From assembly GCF_022662175.1 (NCBI RefSeq), contig NZ_JAKMCR010000001.1, positions 558,001-622,000 of the forward strand: a stretch of 64,000 bases of DNA. Reading direction: 5' to 3'. Position numbers and translations under genes: made by a program. Below the pieces are notes generated by a model, which was not told the DNA's origin, searched no databases, and was given only the letters and a program-made list of their open reading frames with translations. The DNA comes from Aestuariivivens marinum (lineage in GTDB: Bacteria > Bacteroidota > Bacteroidia > Flavobacteriales > Flavobacteriaceae). Below, piece after piece: positions 7,669 through 16,326 of the stretch. Position 1 is the stretch's first letter. The number at the start of each line of letters is the position of its first letter.

Positions 7669-8664
7669 ATGGGCAATACTTTAGAACTAAAGGATATTAT
7701 AAATGCTAAATCTCGAATTCTTGGTTTAGTTAATGAAACGCCCATACTCACCTCATCATTATTGAATGCATGGCTAGGACATAGTATTTATTTTAAAGCT
7801 GAAGGCTTTCAAAAGATAGGGGCATTTAAAGCTCGTGGTGCATGTAACACTATAGCTTGGCTAATTGAAAATAATCACAACCCTAAACATATTGTTGCCA
7901 ACAGTTCTGGAAACCATGCTCAGGCAGTAGCTTGGGCGGCGAAGCATTTTGGTGTTCCCGCTACCATATACATGCCAGACTATTCGTCTAAAGTAAAAAT
8001 ACAGGCCACAAAAGTCTATGGTGCCCAAGTTGTTTTATGTAAGACCCGACAAGAAGTAGATAACCTAGCAAAACAAACTTCGGAAGAGATAAATACTTTT
8101 TGGATTCCACCTTATAACCATGAACAAGTTATCTGCGGGCAAGGCACCGCTGCTTTTGAGGCCATGAATAGCCTTGGAAAAGTTGATGCAGTCTTTGCAC
8201 CCTGCGGTGGCGGTGGCCTATTGTCTGGTTCACTAATAGCCACTAGAGGTCTATCTAAAAAAACTAAAGTTATTGGTGCTGAACCTTTGGCTGGAAATGA
8301 TGCTGCTGAATCCTTGCGAAAAAAAAGCATTCAACGGTTAACCTCTGCCCCAAATACTTTAGCCGATGGCGCCATGACCTTAGCTATTGGTGATATTACT
8401 TTTGAATATTTAAAACAGCTCGACGATTTTTATGAAATCACAGAAGAGTCCATCGTTTACTGGACACAATGGCTCACCCATTTACTCAAATTGCGCATTG
8501 AACCCACTAGTGCATTGGGAATGGCAGCGGCTTTTCAATGGTTACAAAAACAAAAGGGTAAAAAAACGATTTTAATTATCCTATCAGGTGCTAATGTAGA
8601 TCAAGCAACGACAAATAAAATATGGCAAAATGATTGTCTAACTAGAGAACCTTTTAAGCTTTAA
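7669..8664 (+). CDS. PLP-dependent serine/threonine dehydratase family protein
   Basis: The 331-residue fold-type II PLP enzyme has the cofactor lysine in KIGAFKARGA, the substrate-binding loop NSSGNHAQAVAW, and the phosphate-binding glycine loop PCGGGGLLSG. It lacks the C-terminal ACT domain of biosynthetic IlvA, so it resembles catabolic threonine/serine dehydratases, serine racemase or threo-3-hydroxyaspartate ammonia-lyase. Motifs alone do not separate these. The gene is convergent with pheS with only 5 bp between the stops. Confidence 0.88.
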   Translation: MGNTLELKDIINAKSRILGLVNETPILTSSLLNAWLGHSIYFKAEGFQKIGAFKARGACNTIAWLIENNHNPKHIVANSSGNHAQAVAWAAKHFGVPATIYMPDYSSKVKIQATKVYGAQVVLCKTRQEVDNLAKQTSEEINTFWIPPYNHEQVICGQGTAAFEAMNSLGKVDAVFAPCGGGGLLSGSLIATRGLSKKTKVIGAEPLAGNDAAESLRKKSIQRLTSAPNTLADGAMTLAIGDITFEYLKQLDDFYEITEESIVYWTQWLTHLLKLRIEPTSALGMAAAFQWLQKQKGKKTILIILSGANVDQATTNKIWQNDCLTREPFKL

Positions 8665-8669
8665 AAAAT

Positions 8670-9689
8670 TTATAGTGCACTCTTGAATTGCTCCAAAAAG
8701 CGGACATCGTTTTCACTTAATAAGCGAATATCACTTATTTGATGAAGTAACAACGCAATTCTGTCGATACCCATACCAAAGGCAAAACCAGAGTATTCTT
8801 TAGAATCGATGCCGCAGTTATCCAAAACATTGGGGTCTACCATACCACAGCCCATAATTTCCAACCAACCTGTTCCTTTGGTCATTTTATAATCGGTTTC
8901 GGTTTCCAATCCCCAATACACATCTACTTCGGCACTAGGCTCTGTAAATGGAAAATAAGATGGGCGTAAGCGTATCTTACTTTTACCAAACATTTCGGTT
9001 GTAAAATGCTGTAAGGTTTGTTTAAGATCGGCAAAACTAACATCCTTGTCAATATAAAGTCCCTCAACTTGATGGAAAAAACAATGCGACCGTGCCGATA
9101 TGGCTTCGTTTCTATAAACCCTCCCCGGAGAAATGGTACGTATAGGTGGTTTATTGTTTTCCATATAACGTACCTGTACCGAACTGGTATGGGTGCGTAA
9201 CAAAATATCTGGGTTGGTTTGAATAAAAAAAGTGTCCTGCATATCCCTTGCAGGGTGGTATTCTGGTAAATTTAATGCAGTAAAGTTATGCCAATCATCC
9301 TCTATTTCAGGACCTTCACTTACATTAAATCCAATACGCGAAAAAATATCAATAATTCGATTCTTTACAATTGAAATAGGATGACGAGCACCCAACGGCA
9401 TTGGCTCGCCAGGGCGCGATAAATCCCCATAAACACCCTTCTCTTCTTCTTTGCTTTCAAATTCTGCCTTTAAGGTATTAACTCTATCTTCAGCTGTGTT
9501 TTTTAGCTGATTAATAATTTGTCCTAATTCCCTTTTTTGATCGTTTGCAACATTTTTTAATTCCCCATAAAACTCCTTTAAAAGTCCTTTAGAACCTAAA
9601 TATTTTATTCTAAAGGCTTCTACTTCTTCTTTAGATTGGGCTTTAAAGACTTCTACTTCGGCAATAAGTTCTTTTATCTTATCTATCAT
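8670..9689 (-). CDS. pheS: phenylalanine--tRNA ligase alpha subunit
   Basis: The 339-residue catalytic subunit has an N-terminal coiled-coil (about 1-90) and a class II synthetase core. Visible motifs include LGARHPISIVKNRIIDIF, RTHTSSVQVRYM, the FHQVEGLYIDKDVSFADLK segment, the phenylalanine pocket MGCGMVDPNVL, and motif 3 GFAFGMGIDRIALL. With PheT, which is not in this window, it charges tRNA-Phe. The length is normal for bacterial PheS. Confidence 0.97.
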   Translation of the reverse strand: MIDKIKELIAEVEVFKAQSKEEVEAFRIKYLGSKGLLKEFYGELKNVANDQKRELGQIINQLKNTAEDRVNTLKAEFESKEEEKGVYGDLSRPGEPMPLGARHPISIVKNRIIDIFSRIGFNVSEGPEIEDDWHNFTALNLPEYHPARDMQDTFFIQTNPDILLRTHTSSVQVRYMENNKPPIRTISPGRVYRNEAISARSHCFFHQVEGLYIDKDVSFADLKQTLQHFTTEMFGKSKIRLRPSYFPFTEPSAEVDVYWGLETETDYKMTKGTGWLEIMGCGMVDPNVLDNCGIDSKEYSGFAFGMGIDRIALLLHQISDIRLLSENDVRFLEQFKSAL

Positions 9690-9738
9690 GACATCTCTCT
9701 TGTACTGATTCTTTCTCCAGTATTCAAAATATTGAGGG

Positions 9739-9746
9739 CAAATTTA
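9739..9746 (-). promoter_or_regulatory. -7 promoter box of pheS
   Basis: On the minus strand this reads TAAATTTG, a match to TAnnTTTG, about 50 nt upstream of the pheS ATG. No clear -33 element is seen. Confidence 0.45.
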
Positions 9747-9805
9747 ATGAAAATATTGGCATAACTGGAAACTATACATAGAAGTGTTCTGAAAGCTTCC
9801 TAATA

Positions 9806-10162
9806 TCAATCTATAAACTCTGTTTCTAAAAAATAGTTAACAATGGCTTCTTTCATTAAAACACTTTGTTCCCCTGCTTTTAAAAAAGGAAGCTCAGCTT
9901 TTGCCCTGTAATGTGGCCAGCCATCATCATCAACGAAATCAAGTTCGTAATAGCCATAAGGGGTTAAAAGTTTACATATAGCTATATGCATGAGATCTAA
10001 CTTTTGGTCTTTTTTAAAGCTTCTATGAAGTTGTCCCAGTTCCTGAACGCCTATTAAATAAATAATGGCATCAATATCTAATAAATCTCCATCAGCAAAT
10101 TGACTAGATAGCTTTTGGACTACCATTTCCCATCGTTCCTTTAATTGTTGATCTCTAGACAT
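9806..10162 (-). CDS. conserved 118-aa protein of unknown function
   Basis: This is a small acidic, soluble, probably mostly helical protein. Conserved-looking blocks are LKERWEMVVQKLSSQF, DLLDIDAIIYLIGVQELGQ, KDQKLDLMHIAICKLLTPYG and FVDDDGWPHYRAKAELPF. No catalytic motif, signal peptide or membrane segment is visible. I recall similar proteins in flavobacteria without a known role. It stands alone on the minus strand, divergent from the cvpA-like gene at 10256. Confidence 0.78.
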   Translation of the reverse strand: MSRDQQLKERWEMVVQKLSSQFADGDLLDIDAIIYLIGVQELGQLHRSFKKDQKLDLMHIAICKLLTPYGYYELDFVDDDGWPHYRAKAELPFLKAGEQSVLMKEAIVNYFLETEFID

Positions 10163-10255
10163 AGCTAATTAAATTTCAAAGTTCAAAGTTAAGAAAGCAA
10201 TTGATCTATTTTTAATATCTGGTATTAAAAAAGAATTTATACATATATTTACATC

Positions 10256-10771
10256 ATGAGTGTTTTAGATATTGTTATAGTTGTTTTAATATTATTTGGC
10301 ATTATTAATGGCTTTATAAAAGGGCTCTTTGTTGAAGTTGCTTCTATAGTTGCGCTAATTGCTGGTGTTTATGGTGCTGTTCATTTTAGCAATTTTGCAG
10401 CCAAATTTTTATCTGAAAGAGTCGAGTGGGATGAAAAAACCATAAACATTACTGCCTTTGCCATCACTTTTATTATTATTGTTTTAGCTATTGCTCTAGC
10501 TGGCAAGGCTTTAACTAAACTTGCTAATTTAGCAGCACTAGGCCTTTTAAACCGTTTATTAGGAGCAGTATTTGGCGGATTGAAATACGCATTAATTTTA
10601 AGTGTACTTCTAATTATTTTTGATAAGGTAAACAATAGCATGTCTTATATGAGTGATGATGATTTAGAGGAATCGGCACTCTACAAACCTGTTAAGTCAT
10701 TAATTCCATTAATCTTGCCTTCTATTATTGAAACTGTTGAAAAAAACCCTTTAGATAGTGAAATTGTCTAA
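10256..10771 (+). CDS. CvpA family membrane protein
   Basis: The 171-residue protein has four predicted membrane segments (about 3-18, 24-44, 62-85 and 100-125) and the family opening VLDIVIVVLILFGIINGFIKGLFVE. CvpA proteins are linked to colicin V export and envelope homeostasis; their biochemical role is unclear. The stop codon overlaps that of the convergent batE gene by a few bases, and no terminator separates them. Confidence 0.85.
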   Translation: MSVLDIVIVVLILFGIINGFIKGLFVEVASIVALIAGVYGAVHFSNFAAKFLSERVEWDEKTINITAFAITFIIIVLAIALAGKALTKLANLAALGLLNRLLGAVFGGLKYALILSVLLIIFDKVNNSMSYMSDDDLEESALYKPVKSLIPLILPSIIETVEKNPLDSEIV

Positions 10772-11517
10772 AGTGCTTTAATATCATCATTAACTACCCA
10801 ACCCGTTTTGCCATCGGTAAGTTTTATTTTTTTCCAATCATTAATGGTATCCAAAATTTGAACTTTTGCACCCTCATGCAGCCTAAATAATTCTTCACTT
10901 CGGGAATTAGGCTCACTTTTCACCTTACTTTCTGACACAAAAACTATAGCCGGTCTGTCTTTTCTGTCCAAATTATATTTATGGAATGCCAAGGCTATTG
11001 AAATAAAGAATAAGAATAAAGACACCATACTGGACATAAAGGCAATACGTTTTTTTAAAGACCCATAAGCAAAATAGTAAACTAAAAACAGGATTACAAA
11101 ACAAAACACAAAAACCACAGTGGTTTTTGCCCAACTATCAAAACTAAAATAATGGGTAATATTATTTAATACTTTGACAAATCCGGTTTCAGGAATAATG
11201 TCTATATCGTCTATTGTCATATTTTTTGCGAATGCCAAATTATTTTTTATGTCTTCATCGTTTGGCGATAATTGTAAGGCTTTTTCATAAAAGTAAATAC
11301 TTGGTGCTATGTTATTCAATTTATAATGAGCATTGCCCAAATTAAAGTATAACTCGGCAGAGTGTTTTCCAGAACCTAAAATGCGATTATAAATATCAAT
11401 AGATTCAGCATATTTCCCATCATTATAAAGGGTATTGGCTTCATTAAATAACACTTCGTTTTGAGCCATTGTATTAATGCTCAACAAAACTGTTATGATG
11501 TATAAAATGTATCGCAT
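10768..11517 (-). CDS. batE: BatE: TPR and SH3-domain membrane protein of the aerotolerance operon
   Basis: The 249-residue protein has an N-terminal signal peptide ending near MAQ, two to three tetratricopeptide repeats (about 20-95, for example AELYFNLGNAHYKLNN), two membrane segments (about 130-175), and a C-terminal bacterial SH3 domain ending KIKLTDGKTGWVVNDDIKAL. It is the last gene of the Bat operon, starting one base after batD. In Bacteroides the bat genes are reported to support oxygen tolerance; the exact role of BatE is unknown. Confidence 0.88.
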   Translation of the reverse strand: MRYILYIITVLLSINTMAQNEVLFNEANTLYNDGKYAESIDIYNRILGSGKHSAELYFNLGNAHYKLNNIAPSIYFYEKALQLSPNDEDIKNNLAFAKNMTIDDIDIIPETGFVKVLNNITHYFSFDSWAKTTVVFVFCFVILFLVYYFAYGSLKKRIAFMSSMVSLFLFFISIALAFHKYNLDRKDRPAIVFVSESKVKSEPNSRSEELFRLHEGAKVQILDTINDWKKIKLTDGKTGWVVNDDIKAL

Positions 11518-11518
11518 G

Positions 11519-13291
11519 TTAACGTGCCTGTTTATCTATTAATGTTATTGTTTTTGCTGCTTTATTATAATCGTCTTGCATGGTTACTGTGGTAATTGGT
11601 GTATAACGTGCCAACTCACAACTCTCTAAAATAGTGTTGAAACCTGTAATTACTTCAGCATCTACTCCCTTATCCTTTAACAAAGCCTTGATTCTATCCT
11701 TACTTAATTCACTTGTTTCAATATGTAATTTAGCCTTAAGGTAATTATGCAAAGCTTTTTCTAGAGCAATGTAAAAGGCTTCTTTTTTTCCAAGTTCTCT
11801 CTTGGCCTTACTCAAATACTTTCTAGCCAACTTATCTGCCTGTCTTATTCTGTTTCCAAACACGTCCGCTGCCATGTCTTTTTTCTTTTTTCTAATTACC
11901 ATAGCCAATGGAATAGCTAAAAAAGGCAAAAGCACTAATAACCAAAATAATTTAGTTTTAAAGAAATGTGCTGTGCTTATTGCAGTAAAACTAGTTTTAG
12001 TTTTTATGAACTTAAACTGATCATTATTTAAAACAATGCGTTGTTTTATATTATTATCTGAGACTACATTGTTGTTCCCATTGCTAGAGTTTATTGGACC
12101 GTCCAATACATCGATAATTATTTCTTCAGAAGAAAGACGTTTATAGCTTTCCGTTTCTAAATCAAAATAAGAAAACGAGATACTTGGTATGGGGTACTTA
12201 CCCTTATATTGCGGTACGATAGTATAGTTATCGCTAATACTGCCTTGCATACCCTCTAAATTGGTCCTGACACTTTCTGAATGTTCTGGTTCATAAACTT
12301 CCAATGAACTAGGTAAAGAAATTTTAGGTAGATTAAACAGTTTTAAGTTTCCTTTACCACTCACCTCAACCTTGGCCTGTAAGGATTCTGTAGCATCCAA
12401 CTCGGTTTTAGAGGTTGTTACTTTAAACGAGAAGTCGCCAACGGCTCCAGTAAAGTCAACAGGTTTACCTGCTTCTGGTAATGCTTTTACATCAATGATT
12501 CTTTTGCTACTAACAGCAGTTGTATTTAAACGGGTCATAATGCGGCTTCCAAAAATATCTCGTCTATTGGTTGGTACAGACACCACTACATTTAAGCTTA
12601 GCGGTTCAATATCCAATTTACCGGTTTTTTGAGGGTATAAAACCAGCTTTTTACATACTATATAATTATAGTCTTCTCCATTATAGGAGCCTCTTTCCAT
12701 TTTTAATTCCTTTAACTTAATTTCTTGATTCCAAAAATCATTAAACTGTGGATTATCCAAGACATTTACGTCATAAGGATTAATACTGGGTGCCAAATAC
12801 AACTTGTAAATTACCGTTATGGCTTCATTTAAATACGGACTGGTTTTAGATATTTCTGCAACTAAATGGATATTTTCTGAAGCAATATAATTAGGGTCAT
12901 TAGGGTCTTTTGGCTTTTCTACAGCAGCCGTAACAGTAATATCTATTGGTATGGTTTTAAAGGTTTCGTCATCAATTGTTATCGATGCCTGGCCTATGGT
13001 AAAATCTCCACGTTTTTTTGGCGCTAAAACATAACTATATATTTTTTTATATGTTCTCTTACCATTGATCCAGGAATTACTAACCGATTGGTTAGGGCCG
13101 CCAACAATAGTAAAGCCAGAAAAACCAGGCGGATTAAAATTATCCCCATCTTGATTCATTTCAAAATCGACACGTAAGCGTTCGTTTATCCCAAGTGTTT
13201 TCTTGCTAACCTTTGCTTCAAAAGTTACTTGAGCCCAAGTTAAGCTTGATACAAACAAGATTATTATAGATATATATTTGGTTAACTTCAT
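11519..13291 (-). CDS. batD: BatD: oxygen tolerance family membrane protein
   Basis: The 590-residue protein has a signal peptide (first ~20 residues, ending TWAQ), a long extracytoplasmic region of repeated Ig-like beta domains, for example VTFEAKVSKKTLGINERL and KISLPSSLEVYEPEHSESV, one membrane segment near residues 448-468 (LFWLLVLLPFLAIPLAMVI), and a cytoplasmic tail rich in Lys and Arg. This is the BatD architecture. The protein presumably acts on the periplasmic face with the VWA proteins BatA and BatB. It is flanked by batC and batE on the same strand. Confidence 0.9.
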   Translation of the reverse strand: MKLTKYISIIILFVSSLTWAQVTFEAKVSKKTLGINERLRVDFEMNQDGDNFNPPGFSGFTIVGGPNQSVSNSWINGKRTYKKIYSYVLAPKKRGDFTIGQASITIDDETFKTIPIDITVTAAVEKPKDPNDPNYIASENIHLVAEISKTSPYLNEAITVIYKLYLAPSINPYDVNVLDNPQFNDFWNQEIKLKELKMERGSYNGEDYNYIVCKKLVLYPQKTGKLDIEPLSLNVVVSVPTNRRDIFGSRIMTRLNTTAVSSKRIIDVKALPEAGKPVDFTGAVGDFSFKVTTSKTELDATESLQAKVEVSGKGNLKLFNLPKISLPSSLEVYEPEHSESVRTNLEGMQGSISDNYTIVPQYKGKYPIPSISFSYFDLETESYKRLSSEEIIIDVLDGPINSSNGNNNVVSDNNIKQRIVLNNDQFKFIKTKTSFTAISTAHFFKTKLFWLLVLLPFLAIPLAMVIRKKKKDMAADVFGNRIRQADKLARKYLSKAKRELGKKEAFYIALEKALHNYLKAKLHIETSELSKDRIKALLKDKGVDAEVITGFNTILESCELARYTPITTVTMQDDYNKAAKTITLIDKQAR

Positions 13292-13318
13292 ACTTCTAAC
13301 TTCAGTCTCCTAAGTTTA

Positions 13319-14164
13319 TTACCAATCTTTTTCGGTTTTAATTTTTATACCTTTTTGTTTTTCGGCATTTATTTTATCCTGTACTTTTTGTTCTTGGTTG
13401 TTCATGGCCTCCAACAAACTTTTTACTTGTTGAGGGGACAGCTGGCCAGGCTGTGGCTTAGGCTGTTGAGGCTGTTCTTTTTTATCCTTTTCTCCTTCCT
13501 TACCTTTATCCTTTTCTTCGTCTTTAGGTTTTCCATCTTCATCTTTTTGGTCTTCACCTTGCTTTTTATCCTCCTCACCTTCTTGGTCCTCGTTGTTTTC
13601 TTCTTTATTATCGCCCTCTTGATCTTTTTTATCCTGTTGATCTTGCTGGTTCTTTTGATCCTGATGATCCTTGTTTTCGTTGTTCTTATTCTGGTCTTGT
13701 TGGTCCTTTTGTTGTTCGGCACAAATCTTGGCCAAGCCGAGGTTATAACGCGTTTCATCATCCATAGGATTATTTCTTAATGCATTTTTATAGGCTTCAA
13801 CTGCTTCCTTACACTTCTTATTTTGCATTAAAATGTTTCCTATGTTATGATAAGCCTTATGCTTTTCTGACTTGGAACTAGTATGTTTAATAGCTTCTTG
13901 ATGGCGAAACAATGCTTCCTCAAAATTCCCATTTTCGTAATACGAATTCCCAAGATTGTAATTCCCCGCAACTGTTGATTGCTGTTCTGAAATAGCTTTT
14001 CTATAAGCCATCTCTGCTTCAACAAAATCTTCAACTATTAGTTTATTTCCTTCATAAACATAGTTGTTGGCTTTCTTTAAGGCCAACTTTTGGGATTTGT
14101 CAAGCTCTTGGGAACTGGAAACCCCAATACTAAATAAAAACACTATATAAATTATCTTCTTCAT
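13319..14164 (-). CDS. batC: BatC: TPR protein with a highly charged low-complexity tail
   Basis: The 281-residue protein has a signal peptide (MKKIIYIVFLFSIGVSSSQ), then tetratricopeptide repeats (about 40-150, including AVAGNY-like and NPMDDETRYNLGLAKI segments). A region of about 90 residues follows that is made almost only of Lys, Asp, Glu, Gln and Asn. It ends with a short conserved segment, LSPQQVKSLLEAMNNQEQKVQDK. The low-complexity part is encoded by a long purine-rich tract on the coding strand. Its place between batB and batD identifies it as BatC. Confidence 0.87.
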   Translation of the reverse strand: MKKIIYIVFLFSIGVSSSQELDKSQKLALKKANNYVYEGNKLIVEDFVEAEMAYRKAISEQQSTVAGNYNLGNSYYENGNFEEALFRHQEAIKHTSSKSEKHKAYHNIGNILMQNKKCKEAVEAYKNALRNNPMDDETRYNLGLAKICAEQQKDQQDQNKNNENKDHQDQKNQQDQQDKKDQEGDNKEENNEDQEGEEDKKQGEDQKDEDGKPKDEEKDKGKEGEKDKKEQPQQPKPQPGQLSPQQVKSLLEAMNNQEQKVQDKINAEKQKGIKIKTEKDW

Positions 14165-14229
14165 CTTTCAAAAACTCTTAAAGCAAGATATAAAACCCTC
14201 TATTTTTGTTAGTTAAAATATTTATAAAA

Positions 14230-15264
14230 TTATAGGTTCTCATTAAACAAGTTTAATCTCTTTAACCACTCTGTTTTTCGTTCCAAAAGGAAGATATCTA
14301 AGACTAAAAAGAAAATAGCAAAGCCTAAAAACCATTGGAACTGTGATTTAAAATCGGAAAATTGCTTGGCTTCAAACTCAGTTTTATCCATATTGTTCAA
14401 TATTTCCCTTATGGTATTTACAACATCGCTAGTGTTTTTACCATTAATGTAAGCTCCATTAGCTTCTTTGGCTATGTTTTGTAATGTTTCTTCATTTAAT
14501 TTGGTAATTACTGTTTCTCCCTCACTATTCTTTTTATAACTAACAACAACACCGTTTTTTTTCTCTGGTATAGGACCTCCTTTAAGATCTCCTACTCCTA
14601 TGGTGAAAATCCTAATCCCGGCTTCTATAGCTTCCTTTGCCTCTACTGCTGCCTCTTCGCTATGATCTTCACCATCTGAAATGATTATTAATACCCTATT
14701 CGTCTGTTCTTTATCATCATAATAGGTTTTAGCTAGATTAATGGCTTCGTTAATGGCTGTCCCTTGTGAGGAAAGCATATCGGTGTTCATATTCTGCAAA
14801 AACATCTTGGCCGCTGCATAATCTGTTGTAATGGGCAACTGTGGAAATGCTTTGCCAGCATAGGCAATAATGCCAATGCGGTCGCTCGCCAAGTTGTTTA
14901 CAATTTGAGTCACTAGTTGTTTTGCCTTTTCCAATCGGTTTGGGGCTATGTCTTCGGCCAACATACTTTTAGATACATCTATAGCAAAAACAATATCGAC
15001 GCCTTCTCGTTTAACAGTTTCTAATTTTGTACCTACTTTTGGATTTACCATTGCAATAGCAATACATGCAAAGACTAAACAAATAAGAGCTATTTTTAAC
15101 ACCGATTTAAATAATGATTTATTAGGGCTTAGTCTTTTTAACAGGGGCTTATCTGCAAATTTCTTTTGGGTATTGTGCTTCCAAAGTTGCAATATTAAAA
15201 AGCATAACACAATTATAGGAATGACTCCTAAAATCCAAAACCATATTTTTTCTTCTAATTGCAT
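14230..15264 (-). CDS. batB: BatB: VWA-domain membrane protein
   Basis: The 344-residue protein has an N-terminal membrane segment (about 10-27), a second near 55-75, a von Willebrand A domain with the metal site DVSKSM, the threonine in AYAGKAFPQLPITTDYA and ISDGEDH, and a C-terminal membrane segment (WFLGFAIFFLVLDIFLL). VWA domains bind a divalent cation and protein partners. It lies between batA and batC and probably forms a membrane complex with them. Confidence 0.9.
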   Translation of the reverse strand: MQLEEKIWFWILGVIPIIVLCFLILQLWKHNTQKKFADKPLLKRLSPNKSLFKSVLKIALICLVFACIAIAMVNPKVGTKLETVKREGVDIVFAIDVSKSMLAEDIAPNRLEKAKQLVTQIVNNLASDRIGIIAYAGKAFPQLPITTDYAAAKMFLQNMNTDMLSSQGTAINEAINLAKTYYDDKEQTNRVLIIISDGEDHSEEAAVEAKEAIEAGIRIFTIGVGDLKGGPIPEKKNGVVVSYKKNSEGETVITKLNEETLQNIAKEANGAYINGKNTSDVVNTIREILNNMDKTEFEAKQFSDFKSQFQWFLGFAIFFLVLDIFLLERKTEWLKRLNLFNENL

Positions 15265-15318
15265 CTTTCTAAAATTCCAATATTAAAACTCCAAATCCCT
15301 AAACTATTTTTTGTTTTA

Positions 15319-16326
15319 TTATATAAAGCTTCTAAAAACAGTAAAGCGAATCATCAGCTCCAATAGCAATAAAAAACCAGCCAAAAGTACTAAGGGTCTG
15401 TACTTTTCTTCATAGTTATAAAACTTAAATTCTTCTATATCTGTTTTTTCAAGTTTGTTGATTTCGTCATAAATATCTTTTAGCTTTTTATTATCGGTTG
15501 CCCTAAAATATTTGCCTCCCGTTGCATCGGCTATTTCCTTTAAAAGAGCTTCATCTATTTCAACCTGAATTCTACGATACTGAAAATCTCCAGTTCTAGG
15601 ATCTCTTGCCACAGGCGATAATGCCATACCGTTAGTACCAATACCAATGGTATATGTTTTTATGCCATATTCCACAGCCAATTCACTGGCTATTTTAGGA
15701 TCTATAAATCCTGAATTATTAACACCATCTGTCAATAAAATAATAACCTTACTCTTGGCTTTGCTATCCTTTAACCTATTTACGGCAGTCGCCAAACCCA
15801 TGCCAATAGCCGTTCCGTCTTCAATAATATTGTTGTATTTTATACTATTTAATGAACGAAGTACAATGGCTTTATCGCTCGTAATAGGTGTTTTGGTATA
15901 ACTTTCACCTGCATATTCCACTAATCCAATTCGGTCATTCGGTCTACCTTTTATAAAATCGGCAGCAACTTTTTTTAAGGCTTCCAGTCTGTTTGGTAAC
16001 AGATCTTTAGCTAACATACTTCCAGAAACATCTATGGCCATAACTATATCTATCCCTTTGGTAGTTTTTGTTTTTGTAGAAACATCAACCGTTTGTGGCC
16101 TAGCCAATGCTGTAATTAATAGGACTAATGACAAAAGCCTTAGAACAAAAAGCGCGTGTTTGAATTTTGGCAACCAAGATGCAGTTGTTTTAAACCCTTT
16201 TAAGCTGGATATTTTAAGCTCAGGGGTTAGTTTATTGCGCTTTACTAAGTGCCATAGAATTACTATTGGTAACACCAACAACAACCAAAAAAACTCTTTA
16301 TTTAAAAATTCAATACCTTCTAACAT
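15319..16326 (-). CDS. batA: BatA: VWA-domain membrane protein
   Basis: The 335-residue protein has the same architecture as batB: two N-terminal membrane segments, a VWA domain with an intact metal site (DVSGSM, TPITSDKA, LTDGVNN), and a C-terminal membrane segment. BatA and BatB look like ancient duplicates. The ATG abuts the stop codon of the upstream gene, indicating translational coupling within the operon. Confidence 0.9.
   Translation of the reverse strand: MLEGIEFLNKEFFWLLLVLPIVILWHLVKRNKLTPELKISSLKGFKTTASWLPKFKHALFVLRLLSLVLLITALARPQTVDVSTKTKTTKGIDIVMAIDVSGSMLAKDLLPNRLEALKKVAADFIKGRPNDRIGLVEYAGESYTKTPITSDKAIVLRSLNSIKYNNIIEDGTAIGMGLATAVNRLKDSKAKSKVIILLTDGVNNSGFIDPKIASELAVEYGIKTYTIGIGTNGMALSPVARDPRTGDFQYRRIQVEIDEALLKEIADATGGKYFRATDNKKLKDIYDEINKLEKTDIEEFKFYNYEEKYRPLVLLAGFLLLLELMIRFTVFRSFI

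Noticed and set aside
13355-13780. 141-codon plus-strand frame, extremely hydrophobic, opposite batC
   Set aside because: It is the mirror of the Lys/Asp/Glu-rich coding tract on the minus strand and has no independent support.
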